Source: Paracoccus sp. DMF-8 (GTDB lineage Bacteria > Pseudomonadota > Alphaproteobacteria > Rhodobacterales > Rhodobacteraceae). Taken from it: a stretch of DNA of 64,000 bases. The notes beneath the pieces are model-generated. The model did no database searches, was not told where the DNA came from, and saw nothing but the letters and a program-made list of their open reading frames with translations. Made by a program: the position numbers and the translations under genes. Of the stretch, positions 1 to 10,163 are shown piece by piece (position 1 is the stretch's first letter; the number at the start of each line of letters is the position of its first letter). The stretch is taken from assembly GCF_029309835.1 (NCBI RefSeq), contig NZ_JARJHL010000014.1, positions 310,001 to 374,000 of the forward strand, read 5' to 3'.

Positions 1-112
1 CTTCGCCATGGGTCAGAACGACCGTGCCGCGTTCATGGACGGACGGCATGTCGGTAAAGCCATACAGCGAATATTCCTCGGCGCGGGCTTCCCAACTTTG
101 CGGCTTGTTCAT
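1..112 (-). CDS. Class-III aminotransferase, N-terminal fragment (runs off left edge)
   Basis: Only the first 37 codons are in the window, read leftward from an ATG at 110-112. The visible start (MNKPQSWEARAEEYSLYGF, then a HERGTVVLTHGE segment) resembles the N-terminus of PLP-dependent class-III (omega-amino acid/pyruvate type) aminotransferases. In that family this part precedes the substrate loop; the PLP lysine would lie outside the window. About 150 bp of non-coding sequence separates it from the same-strand TfoX-like gene. The family call rests on a short stretch. Confidence 0.45.
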   Translation of the reverse strand, partial: MNKPQSWEARAEEYSLYGFTDMPSVHERGTVVLTHGE

Positions 113-260
113 GGCATATGCTCCACCAGTAAATGTCGCTGTCAGGCTAGCCTTGCGGTTCTGCCGGTTCAATGGGCGCGATCACGTTGCGGGCACTCTG
201 CCACGGAAGATCCTAAAACCTGGTGAAAAGCCGGGGACAGCGGGCAAATCGCCCGCAGGC

Positions 261-593
261 TCAGCGCGGGGCCGGCAGGCCGATTTCGTTCAGCGCGGCT
301 TCGATCCCCGACAGCGGCGCGGCGCGGGTTGCGGCGATCAGGGCGTCGAAACGGGCGCGCAGCGCGTCCTCTTCCGCGCCCCGGCAATCGTTCCAGGGAC
401 GCCCCTGCAAAGCCATGTGCAGGACGTAATAGCCGATGAAATGGGGCTTTTCGCCGTTGCTGACCAGCGCGGCATAGGCGGCATCCGCCCCCATTTCACG
501 CAGCCTGCCCGTATCGGAAATGCCCGCCGCGATCAGCGCCCTGGCGGTCGCGGGGCCGATATTGGGAATGCTGGTCAGGTCGCTGCTCATCAC
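261..593 (-). CDS. TfoX/Sxy C-terminal-domain protein (helix-hairpin-helix)
   Basis: A 110-residue protein opening with LTSIPNIGPATARALIAAGI, a helix-hairpin-helix typical of the TfoX C-terminal domain. The second half (GYYVLHMALQGRPWNDC) also fits the stand-alone TfoX_C family. It lacks the TfoX N-terminal domain, as many alphaproteobacterial members do. Two ATGs are adjacent at the start (593 and 590). It is divergent from miaB, so 594-702 should hold both promoters. Its role here is unknown; a competence role is known only for full-length Sxy in gammaproteobacteria. Confidence 0.7.
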   Translation of the reverse strand: MMSSDLTSIPNIGPATARALIAAGISDTGRLREMGADAAYAALVSNGEKPHFIGYYVLHMALQGRPWNDCRGAEEDALRARFDALIAATRAAPLSGIEAALNEIGLPAPR

Positions 594-702
594 CGCAGGG
601 TAGGGCCGGGGGCTGGCGCCACAAGGCGGTCAGACATGCGGCGCTTTCCAATTTCGTCGCAATCGGGTAATCCGGGCGGAACTTTCCGGGGCAAGACGCG
701 AC

Positions 703-2022
703 ATGACCGAACAGGCAGCAGCCAAGAAGCTCTTTATCAAGACCTATGGCTGCCAGATGAATGTCTATGACAGCCAGCGCATGGCCGAGGCCATGGGCGC
801 CGAAGGCTATGTCCTGACCGAAAATCAGGCCGAGGCGGACATGGTGCTGCTGAACACCTGCCATATCCGCGAAAAGGCCGCCGAAAAGCTGTATTCCGAC
901 CTTGGCCGCCTGAAGCCGCTCAAGGCCGAACGCCCCGATCTGAAGATCGGCGTCGCGGGCTGCGTCGCCCGTGCCGAGGGCGAGGAAATCCAGCGCCGCA
1001 TGCCGATCGTCGATCTGGTCGTTGGCCCGCAGGCCTATCACCGCCTGCCCGCGATGGTCAGGAAGGGCGGCGGCGTCGATACCGAATTCCCGGCCGAGGA
1101 CAAATTCGAACACCTGCCGAAACCCGCAGCCACCCGCCGCGCCCCCGCCGCTTTCCTGACCGTTCAGGAAGGCTGCGACAAATTCTGCGCGTTCTGCGTC
1201 GTGCCCTATACCCGCGGGGCCGAGGTCAGCCGCCCCGTCAGCCGCATCCTGTCCGAGGCGCGCGATCTGGTCTCGCGCGGGGTGCGCGAAATCACCCTGC
1301 TGGGCCAGAACGTCAATGGCTGGCACGGGCAGGGCGATGGTGGCGAATGGGGTTTTGGCCGGCTGATCCGCGCGATTGCCGAAATCGACGGGCTGGACCG
1401 TATTCGCTATACCACCAGCCACCCCAATGACATGGCCGATGACCTGATCGAGGCGCATCGCCATGAACCCAAGCTGATGCCCTATCTGCATCTGCCGGTG
1501 CAATCGGGCAGCGACCGCATCCTGAAAGCGATGAACCGCAAGCACACCGCCGATGAATACCTGCGCCTGATCGACCGCATCCGCGACGCGCGGCCCGATA
1601 TCATGCTGACCAGCGATTTCATCGTGGGCTTTCCCGGCGAAACCGATGCGGACCATGCCGCGACGCTGAAGCTGGTGGAACAGGTTGGCTTCGGCACGGC
1701 CTTCAGCTTCAAATACTCGCCGCGTCCCGGCACGCCCGCCTATGAACGCCCCGAGGTCGACGGCGACGTGGCCGATGCCCGTCTGCAGGAATTGCAGGCG
1801 CTGCTGACGCGCCAGCAAAAGGCCGCGCAGGAAAGCATGGTCGGGCGTGAAATGGCTGTGCTGTTCGAAAAGCCGGGCCGCCTGCCGGGGCAGATGGTGG
1901 GCAAATCCGACTATCTGCATGCCGTTTTCGTCGAAGCGCCGCAGGCCAGGGTCGGGGATCTGGTCCGCGTCCGCATCACCTATAGCGCGCCGAATTCGCT
2001 GGCCGGAGAGTTGGCGGCCTGA
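703..2022 (+). CDS. miaB: tRNA-2-methylthio-N6-dimethylallyladenosine synthase MiaB
   Basis: A radical-SAM methylthiotransferase that adds the 2-methylthio group to i6A37 of tRNAs reading UNN codons. At 439 residues it has the usual length. The N-terminal UPF0004 domain begins [13 protein letters not shown] with conserved cysteines (also TCHIREKA and GVAGCVA). The radical-SAM core carries CDKFCAFC, the CxxxCxxC triad that binds the 4Fe-4S/SAM cluster. The C-terminus (from about residue 370) is a TRAM domain. The start gives the canonical MTEQ...KKLFIKTYG opening. The MetF-like gene follows 24 bp downstream. Confidence 0.95.
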   Translation: MTEQAAAKKLFIKTYGCQMNVYDSQRMAEAMGAEGYVLTENQAEADMVLLNTCHIREKAAEKLYSDLGRLKPLKAERPDLKIGVAGCVARAEGEEIQRRMPIVDLVVGPQAYHRLPAMVRKGGGVDTEFPAEDKFEHLPKPAATRRAPAAFLTVQEGCDKFCAFCVVPYTRGAEVSRPVSRILSEARDLVSRGVREITLLGQNVNGWHGQGDGGEWGFGRLIRAIAEIDGLDRIRYTTSHPNDMADDLIEAHRHEPKLMPYLHLPVQSGSDRILKAMNRKHTADEYLRLIDRIRDARPDIMLTSDFIVGFPGETDADHAATLKLVEQVGFGTAFSFKYSPRPGTPAYERPEVDGDVADARLQELQALLTRQQKAAQESMVGREMAVLFEKPGRLPGQMVGKSDYLHAVFVEAPQARVGDLVRVRITYSAPNSLAGELAA

Positions 2023-2046
2023 CCGCGCGCTTTCCGACATGACTTG

Positions 2047-2959
2047 ATGGGGCGAAAGCGCTTGTCTTTTTCCATGGAAATCACGGGCAAGGATATTGCC
2101 CAGATATCGGGTGCCCGCAATCTGATCCCGGCGGGAACGCCGGTCAAGATCGCCTTTCTGGGCAATGAAACCCATGAACAGCGCCTGAACGCCGCCCGCG
2201 TGATCCACGAATGCGGCTTTGCGCCGGAGCCGATCATCTCGGCGCGCCGCCTTTCGTCGCAGGCAGAGGCGGACGGGTTGATCAGGGCCTATCTGGCGGC
2301 CGGGAAACCGCAGCGGTTTTTCATCGTCGGCGGCGATCCGGCGATGCCGGCGGGGCCTTATGACAATGCGATGCGGCTGATGGAATCGGGAATTCTGGCG
2401 CGTCACGGCATCACCCGGATCGGGATTGCGGGCCATCCCGAAGGCCATCCAAAGGCCACGGATGAGATGTTGTGGGATGCGCTGGAATGGAAACGCGCCT
2501 TTCTGAGCAAGAGCGGCGTCGATTTTGAAATCACGACGCAATTCGGGCTGGACCCGGTGGCGGTCATCGACTGGATCGCCGATCTGCGCGCCTGCGGTTT
2601 CGACAATCTGGTGCGGATCGGCGTGCCGGGGCCGACCGATGCAGGCAAGCTGCTGCGCTTTGCCCAACGCTTTGGCGTGAAATCCAGCCTTGGCGTGTTG
2701 CGCCGCTATGGCATCTCGCTGACCAGATTGCTGCATCCGGTGGGGCCGGAACGCTTCTTGCAGGGGCTGGGCCGTGCGATGCAGGACAAGGCCGCGCAGG
2801 GGCGTCGATCTGGGGGCGATATCCTATCACACTCTACGCCTCTGGCGGCGTGGATCAGGGCTGCGCTGGCTGCGTCAGGCGGCAGAGGTGCAGCAGGCCG
2901 GGCATCGCGCGACAGATCTGGGGCCGGAACTGAAGCGGAGATTGACGGTGATGACCTGA
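2047..2959 (+). pseudogene. Methylenetetrahydrofolate-reductase-like (MetF family), frameshifted near 3' end
   Basis: The frame from 2047 encodes a MetF-type TIM-barrel flavoprotein, with AFLGNETHEQR near the start and the family hallmark GHPEGHPK near 2430. Around 2807-2812 (GCAGGGGCGTCG) one extra base throws the reading frame. Removing one G gives AAQGVDLGAISYHT, and the frame then closes at 2959 (304 codons). Between about 2834 and 2870 a further pair of compensating shifts is suggested, because a neighbouring frame reads YASGGVDQG between SYHT and LRWLRQAAE. As sequenced, the original frame runs on to 3078 into the repeat. It may be a decayed gene or an assembly error. The substrate is inferred from family only. 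Confidence 0.7.
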
Positions 2960-3187
2960 AACGGACCGTGACCGGCAACCGATCATGGAGCGGATGCCTT
3001 GACGATGCGCAGTCATCCAAAGCTCGTCAATGGGACCGCGCTCAATCCGGACAAGCGCGAAGCTATCGCAGGTCCTGAAGGGGCGAACTCGGCATCTTAT
3101 TGATAAATAATAATAAAGTTAGCCAAGAAAATCCCAGGCTCACTTTATGCTTGCAAAACGGCTCAAACAGTCCGGGTAAGGCTCATT
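2958..3187 (+). repeat. 230-bp direct repeat, copy 1
   Basis: Starts GAAACGGACCGTGACCGGCA and is about 85-90% identical, in the same orientation, to 14562-14792. It contains three GGCTCA units (3137, 3160, 3180) spaced 23 and 20 bp, and an A/T-rich TGATAAATAATAATAAAG stretch. Both copies hold a small frame beginning MRSHPKLVNGTAL, of unknown meaning. It begins exactly at the repaired stop codon of the MetF-like gene. Possible origins are a truncated insertion sequence or an island-boundary repeat; I do not recognise the family. Confidence 0.85.
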
Positions 3188-3328
3188 AGGAAACGGAGGA
3201 TCGATTTTTGGTAATCTTCTCACAGATGTCGCAGAAACGGTTCCCGGAACCGGTCTCGCCGGGATACTGCACCTTCCGGCGAGCCACGCGTCGGGACATC
3301 TGTCCTGACAGCCGGCCCGGCTGCCGCC
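3188..3328. other. Non-coding spacer with one good hairpin
   Basis: No supported gene. It contains an 8-bp stem CTCGCCGG...CCGGCGAG (about 3257-3282) downstream of the leftward lipoprotein-hydrolase gene. There is no T-tract, so it is a weak terminator candidate. Confidence 0.4.
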
Positions 3329-4406
3329 TCATTCTGCCAGCACGCCGCCGATCCCCTGAAAGACGCCGCCGACCTGGTTGAAGACGAAGGCCCCGGCATT
3401 GCGCATCCCGTCAAAGGGGTTGTTGCCCGGGCTGATACCGGCCTCGCCCGAGATCATCCCGATATAGCGGCTATGGGCCGGGTCATCGGTTGCCATCTGG
3501 GTGATATCGACAATGCGGATACCGGTATTGAGTGCAAATTTCTGGATTGCCGGATCATGCACATCGGCAAGCCCCAGCCGCATCCGGCGCGAGGCAAGCC
3601 TGGACGAGACCTTGAGCGCGGGATCGTCGGAGGACACCAGAACCGTGATCGGATGTTTCATCATCCCGAGCGTCACCATCTGCGCTCCGAACAGGTCGAT
3701 GTCGATATCGGGCGCGGCAAGGACAAGTTCGATCCGGTCCAGCACATCGCCGCGTCCGGCAAGACGCAGCCGGACCAGCGTTTCCATCGTCATCCGCGCG
3801 CCCAGCTATGGGCCAGAACCGGCACCGGGTCGGACAGGCGCCGCCCCCTTGTCAGCATCTCCAGCAGGTCCGCCAGCGCCGCCCGCGAGAAATCGGACGC
3901 GTCGCGATCCGCCAGATAGGCTGCCGCATGTCCCGCCGAGGGCCAGGTGAAAAGCACCGGTTTGCCCTCCATATGCGCATCGGCCGAAAGCTGGGCGGTG
4001 CGGAAAAGCGCCTCGGGGTAGCGGGTGTTGAAGCCATGGATGTAAAGCCCCGCCCGCATGCCGGCAACCTTGTGGGCAAAGGCGTCGCGGCTCAGGGCCG
4101 TGCGGCTGCGGACGGTGAAATTCCGCGCGGGATCGCTGCCGCCATCGGGCCATTCGATCTTGCCGGGCTGGTGGCCGGGAGGAACCGAGACATCATATTC
4201 CAGCCAGGTCGGGCGGGCCGCAGGGGCGGCGCCGAAAGCATCGGGAGCATCGGCATCGGGCGCGCGGGTCGTCACCGCCAGAACCCTGACGCTGCGCGCC
4301 CGGCGGGCAAAGGGGCGGCGTCGGGGATCAGCACCTCGGGGCCGGGACGCGCGGTGCAGCCCGCCGCCACCAGAGCCACAACCAGCAGAATCCGCCGCAA
4401 GGGCAT
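3329..4406 (-). pseudogene. Lipoprotein alpha/beta hydrolase (DUF900 type), two frameshifts
   Basis: Reading leftward from ATG 4406, the frame opens with a lipoprotein signal (MPLRRILLVVALVAAGCTA). It loses frame near 4298-4306, resumes as VRVLAVTTRAPDADA, continues with YIHGFNTRYPEALFR, and loses frame again at the nucleophile elbow near 3800-3806. There the sequence reads LAHSWARG-stop, where the family has AHSMG. It resumes MTMETLVRLRLAGRGDVLDR to the stop at 3329. Adding one base at each site restores 360 codons. It starts 2 bp after the permease stop, so it is the last gene of the TetR-HlyD-ABC operon. Family members are envelope serine hydrolases; as sequenced it is inactive. Confidence 0.75.
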
Positions 4407-4408
4407 GA

Positions 4409-5521
4409 TCACTTCAGGAATTTCTTGAACCGCGCAAGGGCCAGCCAGAACAGCACGACCCCGATCACTGCCAGCGCAAGGAATTGCGGCCAGACCACAT
4501 CAAGCCCGGCGCCACGGAACAGGATGGATTGCGACAGGATGACGAAATGGGTGTTCGGGGCGGCCAGCATGATGGTCTGGATGATCTCGGGCATGGATTC
4601 GCGCGGCGTCATGGCGCCCGACAGCACTTGCAGCGGCAGCAGCACCAGCATCATCAGCAGCGCGAATTGCGGCATGGTGCCGGCGATGGTCGCCATGAAG
4701 ATGCCAAGCGCGGTCATGGCGAACATCATCAGGAACGCCCCCGCCAGAAAAAGCAGCACCGAACCCTGCACCGGCACCGCCATCAAACCCTGCACCACGA
4801 CCACAAGGGCGAAGGCCGATCCCAGCAGAACGACCCCGCCCATCGACCAGATCTTGGACAGCATGATCTCGGGCGCGGTGACGGGCATGACCAGCAGGTG
4901 CTCGACCGTGCCATGTTCCTTTTCGCGGATCAGCGCGGCGCCGGTCAGGATCAGCGACAGCATGGTGATCGACTGGATCACGCTGGTGATCGCCCCGAAC
5001 CAGCTTGGCGAGAGCGACGGGTTATAGCGCGCGCGCAGCGCCAGTTCCACCGGCAGGGCGGCGGCGTCCCGGTATCCCGCGACATATTCCGACACTTCGG
5101 ATGTGACGATCTGCTGGATATAGCCGCCACCGGTGAAAGCCTGGCTCATCCGGGTCGCGTCGATGTTCAGCTGGATCGCGGGGGTTTTGCCGGCCAGCAC
5201 GTCGCGTTCGAAATCCGGCGGGATGTTCAGCGCGAATGTATCCATGCCTGCGTCCATCCGGCTGTCCATCTCGGTCGTGGTAATCATCTGCGGAGGCACG
5301 AAATACGGCGCATAGAACGACGAGATGATGCGCGAGGACAGTTGCGACTGATCCTCGTCCACGATCGAGATCGCCGCCTTGCTGAGCGCCTCGGGCGAGG
5401 AATTGGCCGAAGTCCAGATCGACAGCGAGAAGGAATAGGCGATCAGCACCAGCATGATCGGGTCGCGCAAAAGTCCGCGCAATTCCTTGATGCCAAGATG
5501 CCAGACGCTTTTCAGGTTCAT
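4409..5521 (-). CDS. ABC-2 type permease (YhhJ-like)
   Basis: A 370-residue ABC-2 permease: one N-terminal membrane helix (about 22-40), a large periplasmic domain, then five helices from about 180, ending LFWLALARFKKFLK. The segment IREKEHGTVEHLLVMPVT is the family's conserved cytoplasmic loop. It lies 4 bp downstream of the RbbA-like fusion gene. With that gene and the HlyD-type adaptor it forms the same three-gene set as E. coli yhiI-rbbA-yhhJ. A role in efflux of drugs or lipophilic compounds is inferred from that set; the substrate is unknown. Confidence 0.85.
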   Translation of the reverse strand: MNLKSVWHLGIKELRGLLRDPIMLVLIAYSFSLSIWTSANSSPEALSKAAISIVDEDQSQLSSRIISSFYAPYFVPPQMITTTEMDSRMDAGMDTFALNIPPDFERDVLAGKTPAIQLNIDATRMSQAFTGGGYIQQIVTSEVSEYVAGYRDAAALPVELALRARYNPSLSPSWFGAITSVIQSITMLSLILTGAALIREKEHGTVEHLLVMPVTAPEIMLSKIWSMGGVVLLGSAFALVVVVQGLMAVPVQGSVLLFLAGAFLMMFAMTALGIFMATIAGTMPQFALLMMLVLLPLQVLSGAMTPRESMPEIIQTIMLAAPNTHFVILSQSILFRGAGLDVVWPQFLALAVIGVVLFWLALARFKKFLK

Positions 5522-5525
5522 CGCC

Positions 5526-8303
5526 CTACCTCGCCTGTTTCTTCAGGAAGAAGGCGGCTGTGCCGATAATGACCGGCACCGCGATTCCCATGGCGATGAT
5601 CGGCTGCATCATCTCGGCCAGACCGAAGGCCTTGGAAAAGGCGCCCCGGACGGCGGTCACGAACCACGATGTCGGATAGATCTCGCCCATCACCCGGCCA
5701 AAGCCGGACAGCGAGGACACCGGGTCGATCAGCCCGGAATAGGAAACCGCCGGGATCATGGTCAGCATCGCGGTGGCGAAAAGCGCCGCCACCTGGCTGG
5801 CGATGAACACCGAGACCAGAAAGCCAAGCGCCGTGGTCGCCGTCACATAAACCAGCGCCGCCAGCGACAGCCCGGCGAAACTGCCCGTGAACGGCACGCC
5901 AAAGAAAAAGGCGGCCATGCCCATCATCAGGAAATAGTTCAGCATCGCCAGCGCGATATAGGGCAGTTGCTTGCCCAGCAGGAATTCCAGCCGGGTGACG
6001 GGGGTGACGTAGAAATTGATGATCGAGCCAAGCTCTTTCTCGCGCGCGACCGACAGCGTGGTCAGAATCGCCGGGATCATCAACAGCAGCAGCGGGATCA
6101 CCGCCGGCACCATGGCGACGGTGCTTTTGACATCGGGATTATAGCGATAGCGGGTCACCAGTTCGAAATTGCCGGCAAGCGCCGCATCGCCATGGATCTG
6201 CCGCGCCTGACGCTGGATCCAGTCGCCATGCATCCCCTGAATATAGCCCTGAACGGTATTGGCGCGCGACGGATTGGCGCCGTCGAACCAGGCGCCGACC
6301 TGCACGTCGCGACCGCGCGCGATATCGGCGGCAAAGCCCGAGGGGATCTCAATGGCAAGGCTGATCTTGCCGGCGCGCATCCTTGCGTCGATGTCGTCAT
6401 GGCCGGTCAGCGGTGCCTGTTCGGTGAAATAGCGCGACCCGGCAATATCCTGCACATAATCGCGGCTGGTGGTGGTCTGGTCGCGGTCCAGAACGGCGAA
6501 GGTCAGATCCTCGACATCCATGTTGATGCCAAGGCCGATGACCACCATCAGCAGCAGCGAACCGATCAGCGCCATGGTCAGCCGGATCGGATCGCGCTGC
6601 AATTGCAGGCTTTCAAGGCGGGAATAGCTGAGCAGACGGCGCAGGCTGAAGCCCGGGCGGTCGGCGTGGCTGGCCGGCGCGGCCTTGGCCGGGACCGGCG
6701 CCGCATCCGGTTCCGGTTCCGGGGCGGGTTGCGCGTCAGGGGCAGCCTCGCCGATCGCCTCTTCCAGATAGGCGATAAAGGCATCCTCCAGCGTGGCGCT
6801 GCCCTTTGATTTGGTGATCGCCCCGGCCGTGTCGCTGATAAGCACCTTGCCCGCATGCATCAGGCTGATGCGGTCGCACCATTCGGCTTCGTTCATGAAA
6901 TGGGTCGAAACGAAGATCGTCACGCCATCCTTGCGCGACAATTCCGCCAGGATCTGCCAGAAACCGTTGCGCGCCACCGGATCGACCCCCGAGGTGGGTT
7001 CATCAAGGATCAGGATCTCGGGGCCGTGGATCAGCGCCACCGCCAGCGACAGCCGTTGCCGGATGCCCAGAGGCAGCGCCTCGGGCAGCGCGTCGGTCAC
7101 ATCGGCCAGATCGAAGTGGGTAAGCATTTCCTGAACGCGGGCCGGGATCTTGTCAGGGTCCATCGCGAACAGCCGCGCGTGCAGTTCCAGATTCCGGCGC
7201 ACCGTCAGTTCGGGATAAAGCGAGAATGCCTGCGACATGAAGCCGACGCGGCGGCGCACCGCCATGTTGCGGGCATCGACCTCATGCCCGAACAGCCGGG
7301 CCGTCCCCTCGGTCGGTTCCAGCAGGCCGGTCAGCATCTTCATCGTGGTGGTCTTGCCGCAGCCGTTCGAGCCGAGAAAGCCGAAGATCTCGCCCTTGGG
7401 GATGCGGAAGGTCACATTGTCCACCGCGGTGAAATCGCCAAAGCGTTGGGTCAGCCCCACGGCCTCGATGGCGATCTCGTCGTCACCGCCGGTGCGGGGC
7501 GGGATCATCACGGTGACATCCTCGCCCCGGTCAGCCTCGGGCAGCAGCGCGATGAAGGCGGCGTCCAGATCGGCCGCGCCGGTGCGTTCAAGCAATTCGG
7601 CGGTGGTGCCGGTCGCCAGCACCTTGCCCGCATTCATCGCCACCAGCCAGTCGAAACGCGCGGCCTCTTCCATATAGGCGGTGGCGGTGATGACGCTCAT
7701 GCCCGGGCGATCCTTGCGGATGCGGTCGATCAGATCCCAGAACTGCCGGCGTGACAGCGGATCAACGCCGGTCGTGGGTTCGTCAAGGATCAGGAAATCC
7801 GGGTCGTGGATCAGCGCGCAGCACAGGCCCAGCTTCTGCTTCATCCCGCCCGACAGTTTCGCCGCCGGACGGTCGCGGAAGGGCGACATGCCGGTCGAGG
7901 CCAGCAGATCGGCGATGCGCCGGTCCCGTTCGGCCTTGTCATGACCGAAAAGGCTGCCGAAGAAATCCAGATTCTCCTGAACCGACAGGGTGGGATAGAG
8001 GTTCTTGCCCAGACCCTGCGGCATATAGGCGATGCGCGGGCAGACAAGGTTGCGGTGATCCTTGTCGCGCATGTCGCCGCCCAGAACCTGCACGGCACCG
8101 TCCTGAATGACCCGCGCGCCAGCCAGCAGCGACAGCAGGCTGGATTTGCCGACTCCGTCCGGCCCGATCAGCCCGACCATGCGGCCTGCGGGAATCTCCA
8201 GCGTCACATCATCCAGCGCGGTCGTCTTGCCATAGCGCAGGGTCAGGTCCGCGACCGTGGCGACCGGCGGAGCCGCGTCCCCGGCCGTCCCCGCGCCGCT
8301 CAT
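5526..8303 (-). CDS. Double-ATPase/permease ABC fusion (RbbA-like)
   Basis: About 925 residues with two ABC ATPase domains followed by an ABC-2 permease. Walker A motifs are GPDGVGKS (about 47-54) and GSNGCGKT (about 325-333); signatures are LSGGMKQK and a degenerate LPLGIRQR; Walker B regions read [14 protein letters not shown] and [14 protein letters not shown]. The membrane part starts near residue 570 and ends [11 protein letters not shown] 8303 was chosen because it overlaps the HlyD stop by 4 bp (ATGA). The E. coli homologue RbbA was named for ribosome association, but this operon context argues for export. Confidence 0.88.
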   Translation of the reverse strand: MSGAGTAGDAAPPVATVADLTLRYGKTTALDDVTLEIPAGRMVGLIGPDGVGKSSLLSLLAGARVIQDGAVQVLGGDMRDKDHRNLVCPRIAYMPQGLGKNLYPTLSVQENLDFFGSLFGHDKAERDRRIADLLASTGMSPFRDRPAAKLSGGMKQKLGLCCALIHDPDFLILDEPTTGVDPLSRRQFWDLIDRIRKDRPGMSVITATAYMEEAARFDWLVAMNAGKVLATGTTAELLERTGAADLDAAFIALLPEADRGEDVTVMIPPRTGGDDEIAIEAVGLTQRFGDFTAVDNVTFRIPKGEIFGFLGSNGCGKTTTMKMLTGLLEPTEGTARLFGHEVDARNMAVRRRVGFMSQAFSLYPELTVRRNLELHARLFAMDPDKIPARVQEMLTHFDLADVTDALPEALPLGIRQRLSLAVALIHGPEILILDEPTSGVDPVARNGFWQILAELSRKDGVTIFVSTHFMNEAEWCDRISLMHAGKVLISDTAGAITKSKGSATLEDAFIAYLEEAIGEAAPDAQPAPEPEPDAAPVPAKAAPASHADRPGFSLRRLLSYSRLESLQLQRDPIRLTMALIGSLLLMVVIGLGINMDVEDLTFAVLDRDQTTTSRDYVQDIAGSRYFTEQAPLTGHDDIDARMRAGKISLAIEIPSGFAADIARGRDVQVGAWFDGANPSRANTVQGYIQGMHGDWIQRQARQIHGDAALAGNFELVTRYRYNPDVKSTVAMVPAVIPLLLLMIPAILTTLSVAREKELGSIINFYVTPVTRLEFLLGKQLPYIALAMLNYFLMMGMAAFFFGVPFTGSFAGLSLAALVYVTATTALGFLVSVFIASQVAALFATAMLTMIPAVSYSGLIDPVSSLSGFGRVMGEIYPTSWFVTAVRGAFSKAFGLAEMMQPIIAMGIAVPVIIGTAAFFLKKQAR

Positions 8304-9367
8304 TGCACGACATTGGCAAGGAAGGCGGGCCATTCCGCGTCCGCATCAATCCTGACATAGGCCATGCCGGGCAGGCCGGTTTTGACATATTCGATATAGC
8401 GCGTCAGCAATTCCGGCTGGATCCGGGCGCGCAGGCGGAACATCAGCTTTTCGCGCTCATCGGCGGTCTCGACCGTTTTCGGCGTGAACTGCGCCACATC
8501 CGCGACATAAGCGACGGTGGCGGGAATGACCGCATCCGGCACGGCATCCATCACCAGCCGCACCTCGGATCCGACCTGCACCCGCCCGGCCTGCGCGGTC
8601 GGCAGAAAGATCGTCATATAGACATCCGACAGATCGACAAGGTTCAGGATCCGCCCACCCGAGGCGACGACCTCACCCTCTTGCGCGACCAGATATTGCA
8701 CCCGCCCGTCGCGCGTCGCGATCAGCGTCGCATCGTCGATCGAGGACTGGATCGCGTCGATCGACGCCTTCGCCGCCTCGACAGCAGCTTCGGCATCGAC
8801 GACCTGCGCCTGCGCCGAACTGATACCCGCCAGGGCGGCGGCATGCGAAGCCTCGGCCGAGGCGACCCCGGCCCGCGACTGACGCTCGCTGGCGCGGTCA
8901 TCGTCCAGAACCTGCTGGGAAACCGTATTGGTTCCGGCAAGCCGTTCGGATCGTGCAAGCCGCCTTGTGGCCGCATCCGCCACCGATACGGCCTGATCCA
9001 CCGCAGCCATCGCCGCACGCTCCTGCGCCTCGGCCTGTGTCACCAGCGCGCGTGCCGTTTCAATCCCGATCTGCGCGCGGCGCAACTGGGCCTCGGCCTC
9101 ACGTTTCTGGGCGTTCAACTGCACCACATCCATCTGCACCAGCACATCGCCGGTTCTGACGAAATCCCCTTCGGCGGCGGTAATCTGGGCGATTCGACCG
9201 CCGGTCAGGGCGGCCACGTCGATCTCGGTCGCCTCGATACGGCCATTGCCGCCGGCGATCCCTTGGGGCAGTCCCGCAGGCTGCAACTGCGACCAGCCGA
9301 AATAGCCAAGCGCGGCAGCGGCCAGTATCGCGAGCGGGATGTATTTCTGTGTCGGCGATTTCGGCAT
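8300..9367 (-). CDS. HlyD-family periplasmic adaptor (YhiI-like)
   Basis: A membrane-fusion protein linking the ABC transporter to the outer envelope. One N-terminal anchor ([16 protein letters not shown]), a biotinyl-lipoyl half ([20 protein letters not shown]), a long alanine-rich coiled-coil hairpin (about 85-215), and the second lipoyl half ([19 protein letters not shown]). ATG 9367 ([14 protein letters not shown]) puts the anchor at the very N-terminus. Longer starts up to 9457 exist but add untypical sequence. It is the first structural gene after the TetR regulator. Confidence 0.88.
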   Translation of the reverse strand: MPKSPTQKYIPLAILAAAALGYFGWSQLQPAGLPQGIAGGNGRIEATEIDVAALTGGRIAQITAAEGDFVRTGDVLVQMDVVQLNAQKREAEAQLRRAQIGIETARALVTQAEAQERAAMAAVDQAVSVADAATRRLARSERLAGTNTVSQQVLDDDRASERQSRAGVASAEASHAAALAGISSAQAQVVDAEAAVEAAKASIDAIQSSIDDATLIATRDGRVQYLVAQEGEVVASGGRILNLVDLSDVYMTIFLPTAQAGRVQVGSEVRLVMDAVPDAVIPATVAYVADVAQFTPKTVETADEREKLMFRLRARIQPELLTRYIEYVKTGLPGMAYVRIDADAEWPAFLANVVQ

Positions 9368-9409
9368 TCTGGATGTCCCGGTCAAAACTGGCTTGCGATC
9401 GCGCCCTTT

Positions 9410-9438
9410 CATTGCATCACGAAATCGCGCGTTGTCAA
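9410..9438 (-). promoter_or_regulatory. Candidate promoter for the HlyD-ABC operon
   Basis: On the minus strand a perfect TTGACA (9438-9433) sits inside TTGTTGACAA, with a weak GCAATG -10 17 bp downstream. It lies in the TetR-HlyD gap, where a TetR operator would be expected. The -10 match is poor, so this is tentative. Confidence 0.3.
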
Positions 9439-9500
9439 CAAGAGATGACCAATGCAAAGCCCGGCCATGCCGGTGCCTGCGCCGCCGGGGCAGGCGCGGC

Positions 9501-10070
9501 TCAGCCCGACATCACGCCGCGCAATGCCGCAACCAGCAGGGCCTTCATCTGGTCTTTCGGCATGTTTCGCATGCTTTCGCTGCCGAACAGCAGGCGCATC
9601 GTGATGACACCGTTCAGAAAGCTTGTGGCAAGCATCGCGCGACCGGTATCCTTGTGACCGAACACATCCGCCAGAGGCCGGGCGATTTCGGTTCTGATCA
9701 GATCCTCCAATATGCTGCGCGCCTCGCTGCAAGAGCAGGACTGCATGGCCAGATGCAGCATTTCCACATCCTCGACGCAATCGGGATCGCGGGTGAAGGC
9801 GCGTTCGCACAGCCGTTCCAGCACGGTATCGGGATCCGCCGGTTGCGCGAACAGGTCGTCCAGCGGCGAGGCGGCTTTCAGCGCCTGACGAAAAATCTCG
9901 GCCTTGGACCCGAAGGCGCGATGGACATAGGCCACATCGACCTGCGCCTCGGCGGCAATGTCGCGCAGGCTTGTCTCGGAAAACGGGGTCCGCGCGAACA
10001 GCAACATCGCCGCCCGCAGGATGCGGGTCTTGGCAGGCAGGGTCCGGGCGGCGGGGGCTTTGCTGGGCAT
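9501..10070 (-). CDS. TetR-family transcriptional regulator
   Basis: 189 residues. N-terminal TetR helix-turn-helix (KTRILRAAMLLFARTPF, then AEAQVDVAYVHRAFGSKAEIF) and an all-helical ligand domain. The sequence SCSCSEARSI near the middle has two close cysteines, possibly ligand or redox sensing. It lies 133 bp upstream of the HlyD gene on the same strand, consistent with local control of the efflux operon (inference). Confidence 0.85.
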   Translation of the reverse strand: MPSKAPAARTLPAKTRILRAAMLLFARTPFSETSLRDIAAEAQVDVAYVHRAFGSKAEIFRQALKAASPLDDLFAQPADPDTVLERLCERAFTRDPDCVEDVEMLHLAMQSCSCSEARSILEDLIRTEIARPLADVFGHKDTGRAMLATSFLNGVITMRLLFGSESMRNMPKDQMKALLVAALRGVMSG

Positions 10071-10163
10071 GAAGGTCCGTTATCAGCCCTGTCGGCCGCA
10101 AAGCAAGACCGGATGCGGCGGCCGGCCGGTCGCAGGGGGCAGCGGGCATTGCCTGTCAGGGTG

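Noticed and set aside
496..2736. Long antisense frame of 746 codons opposite miaB and the MetF-like gene
   Set aside because: High-GC shadow of real genes; amino-acid composition (R/Q/H/A rich) lacks any domain, and miaB is certain.
2958..3187. Repeat copy as an origin with iterons
   Set aside because: GGCTCA units are only three, unevenly spaced, and no Rep gene is adjacent; kept simply as a repeat.
3220..3414. 64-codon frame near repeat copy 1
   Set aside because: Overlaps the DUF900 pseudogene end in another frame; no coding character.
5454..6809. Long frame opposite the RbbA-like ABC gene
   Set aside because: Arg/His/Gln-rich shadow of the ABC fusion gene; no motif.
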